This document shows positions 17,462 through 24,995 of a stretch of 64,000 nucleotides of DNA, piece by piece. Below the pieces are notes generated by a model. It saw nothing but the letters and a program-made list of their open reading frames with translations, did not search any database and was not told the origin of the DNA. Numbering within the stretch: the stretch's first letter is position 1; every line of letters starts with the position of its first letter. A program made the position numbers and the translations under genes. Source of the DNA: JAABRU01 sp964505535. GTDB lineage: Bacteria > Desulfobacterota > Desulfobacteria > Desulfobacterales > Desulfococcaceae. The stretch lies in the NCBI GenBank assembly GCA_964505535.1, contig CAZDIU010000003.1:3090-67089 (forward strand), read 5' to 3'.

Positions 17462-18916
17462 TCATCCCCACCCTGACCAGACTTCATCAAAGATGAATTT
17501 TTCCCCATCCGTCCCTTTTTCCTGCGGATCGAAATACCGGCGCACGGCTTCTCTGTGCCGGGGAAGGGTTTTTCTGATGACCGGAGAACCGAAGCCTGCC
17601 GGCGTTTCGGAAAGTGCACCGGGCAAAACCGGCACGGCATCTGCATTGGTTTCCGGTTTTCCCTTACTGATGCCCATAAGCAGATTTTCCCGCGCGGTTC
17701 GGACTTCAGAAAGCGGGATGGTTTCCTCCTTGAATCCTGCTGTGGCTTCGGGACTCATTTCCTTCCACGTCATCACGGCATCGCCCCGGCCCCGGTCTGT
17801 GCCGCCTTTGCCGGGCATAAATCCGAGAATATCTTCCGAAGACAGGTTTTGTGCATTCTCTTTCAGAAAAGCAGCCAGTTCCGAAGTTTCTGACTGGCCT
17901 TGTGCCGGAGATTCACCGGGTTTGAACTGCGCGAGCCCGGCTTTTTCCAGAGATTCAAGTTTCCCCCGCATTTTTTCTTTCATCGCGGCCATATTTTCCG
18001 CCAGTTTTTTCAATTCAGCGTCAGACAGCGCACCGCTTCCCAGAGCTTCCCTCATGTCCGGGCTGAGAATCTGTTCAGCGGAATCTTCAGCCGCGTTTCC
18101 TCCGGAAGAAAGCATTTGAGACACTTCTCTGCCCATTTCTTTCAGAATTTCCGCACGCACATCAGGTTTCAGTCCGCTTTCTTCTGCCAGTGCCTCTGCC
18201 AGCGATTCCATACGTTCAAAAGAACGGAGATTGTCAAGCATATCCTGCGCGGCCTTTTGGGCTTCCATGCTGATTTTTTCCTCCAGATGATCCAAAGATT
18301 CCCAAGTCCTGGCCGGATCATCTCCCTGTGCTGATCTGCTGAGTTTTTCCAGTTCCTCTTTTATCTTTTCCGCTTCCGACTTTTCCAGAATGTTTTCTTC
18401 TTCCAGCAGATCAATTTCAGCACGGAGTTTCTCAGCCGTTTGACCAATATCCAGCAGGCTGCCGGATGACAGGGGTTTGATATACCGGGGAGTCAAGGCC
18501 GCTGCAGACAGAAAAACCGCTGCCATTGCCAGCAGACTCCATTCCCGCTTGCCATGCCAGATCAATGACGGGGATCGGATTTCTTTTTCAGAAGTTATCC
18601 ATTGGGAGACATCCGCCTCATCTGCGGCCATGAGCAGACCGTTCATCTGATTGTATTGATCCAGCAAAGCGGAGACTGCCGGGCGGTCAGGCAGTTTCCG
18701 CTTTTCCATGAAAAATGCAGTCATAAACAGGGGAATCAGACCAAATCCGCCCCAGAGAATCTGATGCGCAGGAATGCCCAGAGCAGCCCGGAGAATCAGC
18801 GTGACGGTTCCCCAGAGAAAGAGATACACGGTCGCAAAAAACACAAAACGCCGCAGAGCAAGACACAGCAGCAGTTTTTGCTGAAACACGCGGATATGTC
18901 TGTCATTGTGCAGCAT
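17462..18916 (-). CDS. Membrane protein with long coiled-coil region, unknown function
   Basis: 484 residues from the ATG at 18916; GGGAAAGAG precedes it, and the longer GTG-started frame to 19000 adds nothing conserved. Two or three membrane segments lie in the first 150 residues (LRRFVFFATVYLFLWG, GFGLIPLFMTAFFM, SLLAMAAVFLSAAAL). The rest is cytoplasmic or periplasmic and strongly heptad-like (EKLRAEIDLLEEENILEK, RGKLESLEKAG), then an extended Pro/Gly-rich tail. The layout resembles membrane coiled-coil proteins found in MoxR/DUF58 operons, but no such neighbours are here. I do not recognise a function. Confidence 0.7.
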   Translation of the reverse strand: MLHNDRHIRVFQQKLLLCLALRRFVFFATVYLFLWGTVTLILRAALGIPAHQILWGGFGLIPLFMTAFFMEKRKLPDRPAVSALLDQYNQMNGLLMAADEADVSQWITSEKEIRSPSLIWHGKREWSLLAMAAVFLSAAALTPRYIKPLSSGSLLDIGQTAEKLRAEIDLLEEENILEKSEAEKIKEELEKLSRSAQGDDPARTWESLDHLEEKISMEAQKAAQDMLDNLRSFERMESLAEALAEESGLKPDVRAEILKEMGREVSQMLSSGGNAAEDSAEQILSPDMREALGSGALSDAELKKLAENMAAMKEKMRGKLESLEKAGLAQFKPGESPAQGQSETSELAAFLKENAQNLSSEDILGFMPGKGGTDRGRGDAVMTWKEMSPEATAGFKEETIPLSEVRTARENLLMGISKGKPETNADAVPVLPGALSETPAGFGSPVIRKTLPRHREAVRRYFDPQEKGTDGEKFIFDEVWSGWG

Positions 18917-19013
18917 AATGCACTCTTTCCCGTTTCCGATCCGAAGTTCAAAGGAAAAATTGGGGACATTGCTGACACTGCCAGTCTTTCCGATTGACAC
19001 TCCGGGAATTTAT

Positions 19014-19152
19014 CTCACCATCTTACGCACTGCTGTCATACCGACAAAAGTCGGTATCCAGAACTGGTTGAAAACACTGGATTCCGGCTTTTGCCGGAAT
19101 GACGGTGAAAGCAGATAGCTCCCTGTTTTTTGGAAGGGCAGCGTAAGATGAG
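19014..19152. repeat. MITE-like element, ATSTTACGC arms with inverted CCGGNNAAAGCCGG pair
   Basis: Outer arms CTCACCATCTTACGC and GCGTAAGATGAG. Inside are two inverted copies of a GTCATNCCGRCAAAAG repeat, at 19035-19061 and 19078-19104. Copies with closely related arms are at 40095-40296 and 63644-63779. Confidence 0.72.
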
Positions 19153-19157
19153 TTATC

Positions 19158-19763
19158 TCATTTTCTGTTTATCTCTTCCAATGCCCTGACAATCATGCCC
19201 AGTTCCGGCCTTTTGTTGATGTCATCCACATGGGCAAGGCGTATGATTCCCTGTTTGTCAATGACAAAAATGGCACGTTCCGCGACTCCGTCCGAGCGCA
19301 GGATGCCGAAACTGTCCGCAACCGCGCCATGAGGCCAGAAATCCGAAAGAACCTCAAACCAGATATCCCCCATCTGCCGTGTCCAGGAGTAAAGCGTGGG
19401 AATATTGTCCACACTGATGCCCAGAAGGACAGCATCATGGCTTTCAAACAGTTCCCGTGCAATGCTGTAACCGGGCCACTGGTCAGAGCATACCGGTGTC
19501 CAGGCCGCAGGCACAAAGGAAATCACCACATTCTTTTTTTCCCGGAACTGGTGCAGGGAAATTTTCTGTCCGGAAATTGCGGGAAGAGAAAAATCCGGGG
19601 ATTTATCCCCGACTTTCACTTTGAGAACACTGTCCACCGGTTTGAGTTCACCGGGGTTGTAAACATTTTCTTTGAACACATCAGACAGAGCAATAGTCTG
19701 GGTGGCCCATGCAAGCAATGCAAAAATCGCTGTGACTGCCCATAATCCGTATATTTTTCTCAT
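19158..19763 (-). CDS. Exported peroxiredoxin/redoxin-domain protein
   Basis: 201 residues from the ATG at 19763, chosen because GGGAGAGG lies five bases upstream and the start exposes a signal sequence (MRKIYGLWAVTAIFALLAWA). The AhpC/TSA fold is clear: GDKSPDFSLPAISG, then PAAWTPVCSDQWP with the peroxidatic Cys in PxxxTPxC form, GISVDNIPTLYSW, and FVIDKQGIIRLAH. No resolving Cys is obvious, so it may be a one-Cys type. Probably periplasmic peroxide or redox handling. It lies 67 bases downstream of another thioredoxin-fold gene, with a palindromic repeat core (19791-19822) in between. Confidence 0.85.
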   Translation of the reverse strand: MRKIYGLWAVTAIFALLAWATQTIALSDVFKENVYNPGELKPVDSVLKVKVGDKSPDFSLPAISGQKISLHQFREKKNVVISFVPAAWTPVCSDQWPGYSIARELFESHDAVLLGISVDNIPTLYSWTRQMGDIWFEVLSDFWPHGAVADSFGILRSDGVAERAIFVIDKQGIIRLAHVDDINKRPELGMIVRALEEINRK

Positions 19764-19790
19764 TTTTACCTCTCCCTGAGTTTTTGCTGG

Positions 19791-19822
19791 AAACCCTGAG
19801 GTTTTCAAAACCCTCAGGGTTT
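19791..19822. repeat. Core of the AAACCCTNAGGGTTT palindrome
   Basis: AAACCCTGAGGTTTT followed by AAAACCCTCAGGGTTT, with no outer arms. It lies in the gap between two thioredoxin-fold genes and could attenuate the operon. Confidence 0.65.
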
Positions 19823-19830
19823 GCTTCAAA

Positions 19831-20370
19831 TTATTTTACCGCAGCTTCCTGTTTCATGCCGGATTCTTTGACGATGCTTTCCAGAAATTCCTCCGGAGTC
19901 CCAATCCCGCCCAGATGGGAATGAAATATCAATGGCTTGCCGTTTTCCGCAAATGTCACCCCCACAAAATACGGGGTTCTCACCTCACCGATTTTTTTGT
20001 GAATGGCAAAATCCGCATCCGGAAACAGCGGAAAGCGCACATCATATTTTTTCCGGAAGAAATCCACCTCATATTCCGAGTTTCCCGCGCCAATGCCAAC
20101 AAGTTTCATCCGATCCCGCAGAAGCGGATCATCCTGTATTTTTTCATAAAAAGCATTGACTGCCGGAGCTTCCTTTTGGCAGTGGGGGCAGTACATGCTG
20201 AAAATCTGGATAATCAGCACATCGGCTTTGGGCAGGGTTATACCGGTTTCCGGAAAAATACTCCCTTTTTTCAGGGGGCTGTCTTCCTTATCCGCGTCTC
20301 CGGCCATTGCTGTTGCTGGCAGGATCAGCAGACACGCGATAAACAGAAAAAGGCTTTTTCCAATTTTCAT
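19831..20370 (-). CDS. TlpA-like exported thioredoxin-fold protein
   Basis: 179 residues. The signal peptide MKIGKSLFLFIACLLILPAT is followed by AMAGD with a good cleavage site after AMA. The redox motif is YCPHC, preceded by a QIFSMYC strand and followed by EAPAVNAFY, typical of TlpA/ResA-type periplasmic thiol-disulfide proteins. A cis-Pro is in VRTPYFVGVTF. It is the first gene of a pair with the exported peroxiredoxin; the two may act together, one supplying reducing power and the other removing peroxide. That coupling is inference. Confidence 0.84.
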   Translation of the reverse strand: MKIGKSLFLFIACLLILPATAMAGDADKEDSPLKKGSIFPETGITLPKADVLIIQIFSMYCPHCQKEAPAVNAFYEKIQDDPLLRDRMKLVGIGAGNSEYEVDFFRKKYDVRFPLFPDADFAIHKKIGEVRTPYFVGVTFAENGKPLIFHSHLGGIGTPEEFLESIVKESGMKQEAAVK

Positions 20371-20465
20371 ACCATCTCCTTTCTTTCATAAAAACAGATT
20401 TGTCAGATTCTGAAAAACTGACAGGCATTAATCTCTTGATCTTTTTCTTTCTTAGAGATAGTTAC

Positions 20466-20471
20466 TATAAT
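20466..20471 (+). promoter_or_regulatory. TATAAT -10 box candidate
   Basis: A perfect TATAAT about 95 bases before the beta-helix gene start. No good -35 is present at 17 bases (TTTTCT-like only), so it would need an activator or an extended -10. Weak evidence. Confidence 0.3.
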
Positions 20472-20566
20472 ATAGGTTCGCGGCATTGAAAACAGAAATT
20501 TTTTGCACAGGAACATTTTTTCTGCAATATGATCCGGAACATAAAGAATTGAAAAAGGTGCAACAG

Positions 20567-21826
20567 ATGGAAAACATGCAGGATTCTCAGATTGAAAAAC
20601 TGCTGGCAAAAGGTGTGGACATTCCCTGTCCCGAAACAGTGCTTATTGATGCGGATGTGGATACAGAAAGAATTTCCGGACAGGGCATAAAGATTTATCC
20701 GGGCTGCAGAATATCCGGTTCTTCCACCCTGATTCTTGGTGGTGCGCAGCTTGGTTCTGAAGCCCCGGTCACAGTGGAAAACTGTCAGATCGGCCCGGAT
20801 GTCAGTCTCAAAGGCGGATTTTTCCGCCAGTCTGTTTTTCTGGCAAAAGCATCCGCAGGTTCGGGCGCGCATGTCCGTGAAGGGTGCATTTTTGAGGAAG
20901 AGGCAAACATCGCTCATACGGTGGGACTCAAGCAGACCATTCTCTTTCCCTTTGTCACTTTGGGCAGCCTGATCAATTTCTGTGACTGTCTCATGTCCGG
21001 CGGAACAGGCAGAAAAGATCACAGTGAAGTGGGAAGTTCCTATATTCATTTCAATTATACCCCGAATCAGGACAAGGCAACACCTTCTCTGATGGGCGAT
21101 GTGCCGCGCGGGGTCATGCTGAAACACAAACCTGTGTTTCTGGGCGGCCAGGGCGGACTGGTCGGTCCGTGCAGACTGGAATTCGGCACAGTGATTGCGG
21201 CAGGCTGTGTCTGGCGCAAAGATGAACTCCGTCCCAACCGGCTCCTGATTGGCGGCGCAGGACGCGGAGGCAGTATGCCTTTCACTTCAGGCGCTTATCA
21301 GAATGTGAAACGGATTCTTGTAAACAATTTCATTTATATTGCCAATCTTGCGGCTTTGGGGCAGTGGTATCAGCAGGTAAGATCCCTGTTTATTTCAGAA
21401 GCATTTCCGCAGGTTCTGCTGGATGGACTAGAGGAAAAAATCCGTATGGGCATTGCAGAGCGGATCAAACGGCTCAAGGAACTGGCTGACAAAATGCCGG
21501 ATTCTGCTGCGGCATATCTGGCTGCATCCGGAGAAAGTGCGTCTGCGTCCCTGCTTGCGCAGAAAAAGGAATTCCATGAAAACTGGCCTCAAATCGCAGA
21601 AATTCTCAGAAATGCGCAAATGACAGAGGGAAATACACAGATGCGGGATGATTTTCTGAAAACGGTGGAAAAAGAGATTGGGGAAAAGGGAAAAGATTAT
21701 ATCCCGGTCATTCAGTCCTTTGCACCGGAAGACGCGGAAACCGGAACCCGCTGGCTGCAGGGGCTTGCGGATGAAACCGTGAATGCGGCATTGGGACTGA
21801 TTCCCTCTTTGCATACAGCCAGATAA
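20567..21826 (+). CDS. Left-handed beta-helix (hexapeptide-repeat) protein
   Basis: 419 residues from the ATG at 20567, with AAGGTG six bases before it; a TTG at 20486 in the same frame is less likely. The first half carries hexapeptide-like turns (IKIYPGCRISGSSTLILGGAQLG in part, VTVENCQIGPDVSLKG, GCIFEEEANIAHTV) and a GTVIAAGCVWRKDEL strand, so it should fold like sugar-nucleotide pyrophosphorylase C-terminal domains. No N-terminal nucleotidyltransferase domain is present. The second half is helical (LADKMPDSAAAYLAASGES, LKTVEKEIGEKG). Similar proteins are often labelled UDP-GlcNAc pyrophosphorylase-related, but the catalytic part is missing. Function unknown. Confidence 0.72.
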   Translation: MENMQDSQIEKLLAKGVDIPCPETVLIDADVDTERISGQGIKIYPGCRISGSSTLILGGAQLGSEAPVTVENCQIGPDVSLKGGFFRQSVFLAKASAGSGAHVREGCIFEEEANIAHTVGLKQTILFPFVTLGSLINFCDCLMSGGTGRKDHSEVGSSYIHFNYTPNQDKATPSLMGDVPRGVMLKHKPVFLGGQGGLVGPCRLEFGTVIAAGCVWRKDELRPNRLLIGGAGRGGSMPFTSGAYQNVKRILVNNFIYIANLAALGQWYQQVRSLFISEAFPQVLLDGLEEKIRMGIAERIKRLKELADKMPDSAAAYLAASGESASASLLAQKKEFHENWPQIAEILRNAQMTEGNTQMRDDFLKTVEKEIGEKGKDYIPVIQSFAPEDAETGTRWLQGLADETVNAALGLIPSLHTAR

Positions 21827-21991
21827 TGGCAGCGACTGCTCCCCGATGGATGAGGGCGCAGGTTGCGATTGCAAACATGAAACAGAAAAAAATTCAATTC
21901 AGCCCCTGCTCCGTGTCCGGAAGGAATATGGCCGGGCGGAAACGGGAATATGCCGAATTTTACATGACCATTTGGAGATCAGAGCAGAAAA

Positions 21992-23047
21992 ATGTCCATC
22001 CGTGAAGATTTTGAGGAACGGGAAAGACGTTTCATGTCTCCCCACGGCTGTCTGAGTTCCATGTCCAGAGGGCGGAAACATCCGGAACCTCTGCGGGATG
22101 TCCGTACCGCATTCCAGTTGGACAAGGATCGCATTGTTTTCTGCAACGCATTCCGCAGACTGAAATACAAAACCCAGGTCTTTCTTTCCCCGCTCGGAGA
22201 TCAGTACCGCACACGACTGACCCACACACTGGAAGTGGCGCAGATTGCCAGAACCATTGCGCGGGCCATGTATCTGAACGAAGATCTGGCTGAGGCCATT
22301 TCCCTGGGCCATGATTTGGGGCATACGCCCTTTGGTCACAGCGGGGAAACCGCTCTGAAGGAAATTTTTTCAAACAGCTTTGCCCATAATGAGCAAAGCC
22401 TCCGGGTGGTGGATATCCTGGAAAACAAAGGAAGGGGGTTGAATCTCACCCATGAGGTGCGGGACGGAATTTTAAAGCATTCCAAAGGATATGGGAAAAT
22501 CGTTCCGGAAAACATCAATGAAATGCCCTGCACCATTGAAGGCCAGATCGTCCGTTTTGCGGATATTATGGCCTATCTGAACCATGATCTGGAGGACGCG
22601 ATTCGCAGCCGGGTAATTCATGAAGATCAGGTTCCAAAAGAATGTATCGAAATTATAGGAAAAAACCATCCGGACAGAGCCACCAGCATGATGCGCGACA
22701 TTATCTATTCCAGCAAAGTGACAGACGGGGCACTGGTGCTGAACATGAGTGATTACATGTATTCTGCCATGAGCCTGCTGCGGCAGTTTCTCTATGACAA
22801 TGTGTACCGTTCTGACAAGGTTCACAAGGAATTCATCAAGGCCAAAAAGATACTGTCGGAACTGTATCATTTTTTTCTGGAAAATTCCTCCAAACTGGAA
22901 CAGGAACTGATCAATCTGGAAATGGAGCATCTGATACACAACGGCCAGCCCTATCAGCAGGTGGTCTGCGATTTCATTGCCAGCATGACAGATCGCTATG
23001 CCATGAATCTGTATGCCAAACTGTTTTTCCCAATTCCGGTGGTGTGA
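21992..23047 (+). CDS. dgt: Deoxyguanosinetriphosphate triphosphohydrolase
   Basis: HD-domain dNTP triphosphohydrolase, 351 residues. The HD motif is seen as THTLEVAQIARTIAR (first metal His) and LGHDLGHTPFGHSGE (His-Asp pair). RDRIVFCNAFRRLKYKTQVF-like residues near 45-65 match the nucleotide-binding entry of the short dGTPase class; here the segment begins DKDRIVFCNAFRRLK. It hydrolyses dGTP or other dNTPs to the nucleoside and tripolyphosphate, controlling dNTP pools. The two YkgJ genes follow on the same strand after a 55-base gap with an AATTCAT repeat. Confidence 0.92.
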   Translation: MSIREDFEERERRFMSPHGCLSSMSRGRKHPEPLRDVRTAFQLDKDRIVFCNAFRRLKYKTQVFLSPLGDQYRTRLTHTLEVAQIARTIARAMYLNEDLAEAISLGHDLGHTPFGHSGETALKEIFSNSFAHNEQSLRVVDILENKGRGLNLTHEVRDGILKHSKGYGKIVPENINEMPCTIEGQIVRFADIMAYLNHDLEDAIRSRVIHEDQVPKECIEIIGKNHPDRATSMMRDIIYSSKVTDGALVLNMSDYMYSAMSLLRQFLYDNVYRSDKVHKEFIKAKKILSELYHFFLENSSKLEQELINLEMEHLIHNGQPYQQVVCDFIASMTDRYAMNLYAKLFFPIPVV

Positions 23048-23102
23048 TGACAATTCATAATTTATCATTCATAATTCATAATTGAAATAACGGATTTCTG
23101 AC

Positions 23103-23684
23103 ATGACCTGGCCTTTTGAAAAATATGCTCCGTTTCTTTCGGACTTGGAAAGAATTTTTGCGGATATGGATGCTGCTTATGAAAAGACTGCTGCACAGTA
23201 CGGTTTTCATTGCCGGGGATGTGAGGACAACTGCTGTCTGACCCGGTTTTATCATCATACATGGGCAGAATATCTGTATCTGCGGCAGGGATTTTCAGCA
23301 CTTGATCTGCAAAAACAGGAGGCACTGAAGAAACAGTCTGAAGCTGTCATCCGGGAGGTGTCTGATGCGGAAAGGCAAAATCAGACAATACGCGTGATGT
23401 GTCCGCTCAATGAAAACGGTCTGTGCATTCTGTACAGATACCGGCCCATGATCTGCCGTCTTCACGGCATTGCCCACGAACTTCACCCGCCCGGACGCAA
23501 TACAGTCTGTGGCCCGGGCTGTGATGCGTTCACAAAGCAGACAGCAGGCAAAGACTGTATCTGTTTTGATCGGACACCGTTTTATTCGGAAATGGCCCGG
23601 CTGGAATCCGGACTGAAACAGCACCTCGGCATCAGAGACAAAATCAGAATGACGGTTGCGGAAATGATAAAGGATTTTTCATGA
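23103..23684 (+). CDS. YkgJ-family cysteine-cluster protein (1)
   Basis: 193 residues. The metal-binding cysteines are CRGCEDNCC near 38-46, then CPLNENGLCILYRYRPMICRLHG (quoted in part), the CxxRPxxCRxHG pattern of YkgJ/UPF0153 proteins, and CGPGC near 138. They probably bind zinc or an Fe-S cluster. No enzyme function is established for the family. The stop overlaps the next YkgJ gene's ATG by four bases (ATGA), so the two are translationally coupled. Expressed behind dgt. Confidence 0.82.
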   Translation: MTWPFEKYAPFLSDLERIFADMDAAYEKTAAQYGFHCRGCEDNCCLTRFYHHTWAEYLYLRQGFSALDLQKQEALKKQSEAVIREVSDAERQNQTIRVMCPLNENGLCILYRYRPMICRLHGIAHELHPPGRNTVCGPGCDAFTKQTAGKDCICFDRTPFYSEMARLESGLKQHLGIRDKIRMTVAEMIKDFS

Positions 23685-24460
23685 AAGAAATTGATGCAGA
23701 CAAGATAGGCCAACTGCCCGGCAGAAGACTGAAAGCAGGAGAGACCTTCTGTTTCCGGTGTTATCCGGATATTGGATGCTTTAACCTCTGCTGCCGGAAT
23801 CTCAATCTTTTTCTCTATCCCTATGATGTCGTGCGCCTGAAAACGCGGCTGGGGATTTCCTCGGATCAGTTTCTGGAGAAATATACGGATGCGGTACTGC
23901 GGGAAGGCGCATATTTTCCGGAAGTGCTGCTGCGCATGGCAGACAATGCAGAGAAAACCTGCCCTTTTCTCACAGATGCCGGATGTTCCGTCTATCCGGA
24001 TCGGCCTGACGCGTGCCGATCCTTTCCTGTGGAATACGGCCTCCTCTTTGATGACAAAGGGAAATCTCAAACCCTGTCTTTCTTCAGACCGCCGGATTTC
24101 TGTCTGGGACAGAATGAAAAACAGGAATGGACAGCAGAAACCTGGGCTGATGATCAGGAGGCAAAAACCTATCACCGCATGACAGTTCTCTGGGCAGAAA
24201 TCCGCAGCCTGTTTGGAAACAATCCCTGGGGAAACGAAGGAGCGCATGGGCCAAAGGCAAAAATGACTTTTATGAGTGCTTACAATATTGACCGTTTCCG
24301 GGATTTTGTATTCAACAGTTCTTTTCTGAAGCGTTACAAAATCAAAAATGATCATCTGATGAAATTCCGGCGGAGCGATGCGGAACTGCTGAAACTGGGC
24401 TTTGACTGGATCAAATTCTGTCTGTGGGGCATCAGGCCGGAATATTTCAAAGTGAAGTAA
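23681..24460 (+). CDS. YkgJ-family cysteine-cluster protein (2)
   Basis: 259 residues, diverged paralogue of the preceding protein. Cysteines: CFRCYPDIGCFNLCC near 22-37, CPFLTDAGCSVYPDRPDACRSFP near 94-116 (quoted in part), and FCLGQ. The RPDACRSFPVEYG segment is the family hallmark. The C-terminal 90 residues are an extra helical region with no motif I recognise. The four-base overlap with the upstream copy indicates co-translation, so the two could form a heterodimer; that is inference. Confidence 0.82.
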   Translation: MKEIDADKIGQLPGRRLKAGETFCFRCYPDIGCFNLCCRNLNLFLYPYDVVRLKTRLGISSDQFLEKYTDAVLREGAYFPEVLLRMADNAEKTCPFLTDAGCSVYPDRPDACRSFPVEYGLLFDDKGKSQTLSFFRPPDFCLGQNEKQEWTAETWADDQEAKTYHRMTVLWAEIRSLFGNNPWGNEGAHGPKAKMTFMSAYNIDRFRDFVFNSSFLKRYKIKNDHLMKFRRSDAELLKLGFDWIKFCLWGIRPEYFKVK

Positions 24461-24558
24461 TCAGCAGTTTCGGTTTCTGCCATTTCCCTGTAAACCGGAA
24501 TCTGTCTGTTCCGAATTCCGGCCTGCGCACATATGATGCTGTTGCATCTTAATTTCAG

Positions 24559-24794
24559 ATGAAGGGGAGTCTGAGGAAAAAAGAATTTTATGTTTATGCT
24601 GAACAGGATGAGGACGTTTTTTTGTCGGTGAAGTGCCGCGTCTTCGGACCTGTTATGCACAGGGCAGCACAATGGATGAACTGATGAAGAACATAACAGA
24701 AATCATTGAAATGTATATTGAAGAGAAAGATGCACTCGTTCCTGCGCTCCGCTCATTGAGCTTGCCGAAATGTGCGTCAATGGCATTAAGTTAA
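24559..24794 (+). pseudogene. Frameshifted HicB-like antitoxin gene
   Basis: From the ATG at 24559 the first frame reads KKEFYVYAEQDED, the usual HicB opening. The next bases, GACGTTTTTTTGTCGG, shift frame; after the shift the plus-strand frame reads FFVGEVPRLRTCYAQGST and MDELMKNITEIIEMYIEEKD, the rest of a HicB domain. A single missing G (GGT reduced to GT) near 24617 explains it. The sequence after EEKDA belongs to the palindromic element at 24736-24945 and ends at TAA 24794. No hicA partner is visible. The gene is dead unless the frameshift is an assembly error. Confidence 0.72.
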
Positions 24795-24945
24795 GGGTCA
24801 GGGAGTCCCGAACTGAAAGTTTGGGGCACTGAAATGATTCATAAAATCCGGCCAAAATTCCGTTTCACTTCATTTCGGCACTCCGGAAATTCCTTAACTT
24901 AATGGCATTGACGCGAAGCGCGGGAACGGGAAAACGAGAGAAAAC
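24736..24945. repeat. Palindromic element with long terminal arms
   Basis: Left arm ACTCGTTCCTGCGCT then GCGTCAATGGCATTAAG and TTAAGG; right arm CCTTAACTTAATGG, CATTGACGCGAAGCGC and GGAAC...ACGAG. The inner 23-base arms differ at one position. The centre carries GAACTGAAAGTTTGG and a facing CATTTCGGCACTCCGG. Inserted into, or replacing, the end of the hicB-like gene. Confidence 0.72.
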
Positions 24946-24995
24946 ATAAACCATCTGAGGACTTATCCACAGGTTAAAAGGATATATAAAGCAGT

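Larger units (their letters stand above)
24461..24995. other. Intergenic: hicB remnant, palindromic element, DnaA-like box
   Basis: 535 bases between the second YkgJ gene and smc. It holds the broken hicB-like gene (24559-24794), a palindromic element covering 24736-24945 that supplies the pseudogene's 3' end, and TTATCCACA at 24963-24971, a perfect DnaA-box consensus on the plus strand. The smc ribosome site is weak (AGGA 13 bases before the ATG). Confidence 0.6.

Noticed and set aside
24461..24558. hicA partner of the hicB-like remnant
   Set aside because: No frame on either strand here resembles the short HicA dsRBD-like toxin.
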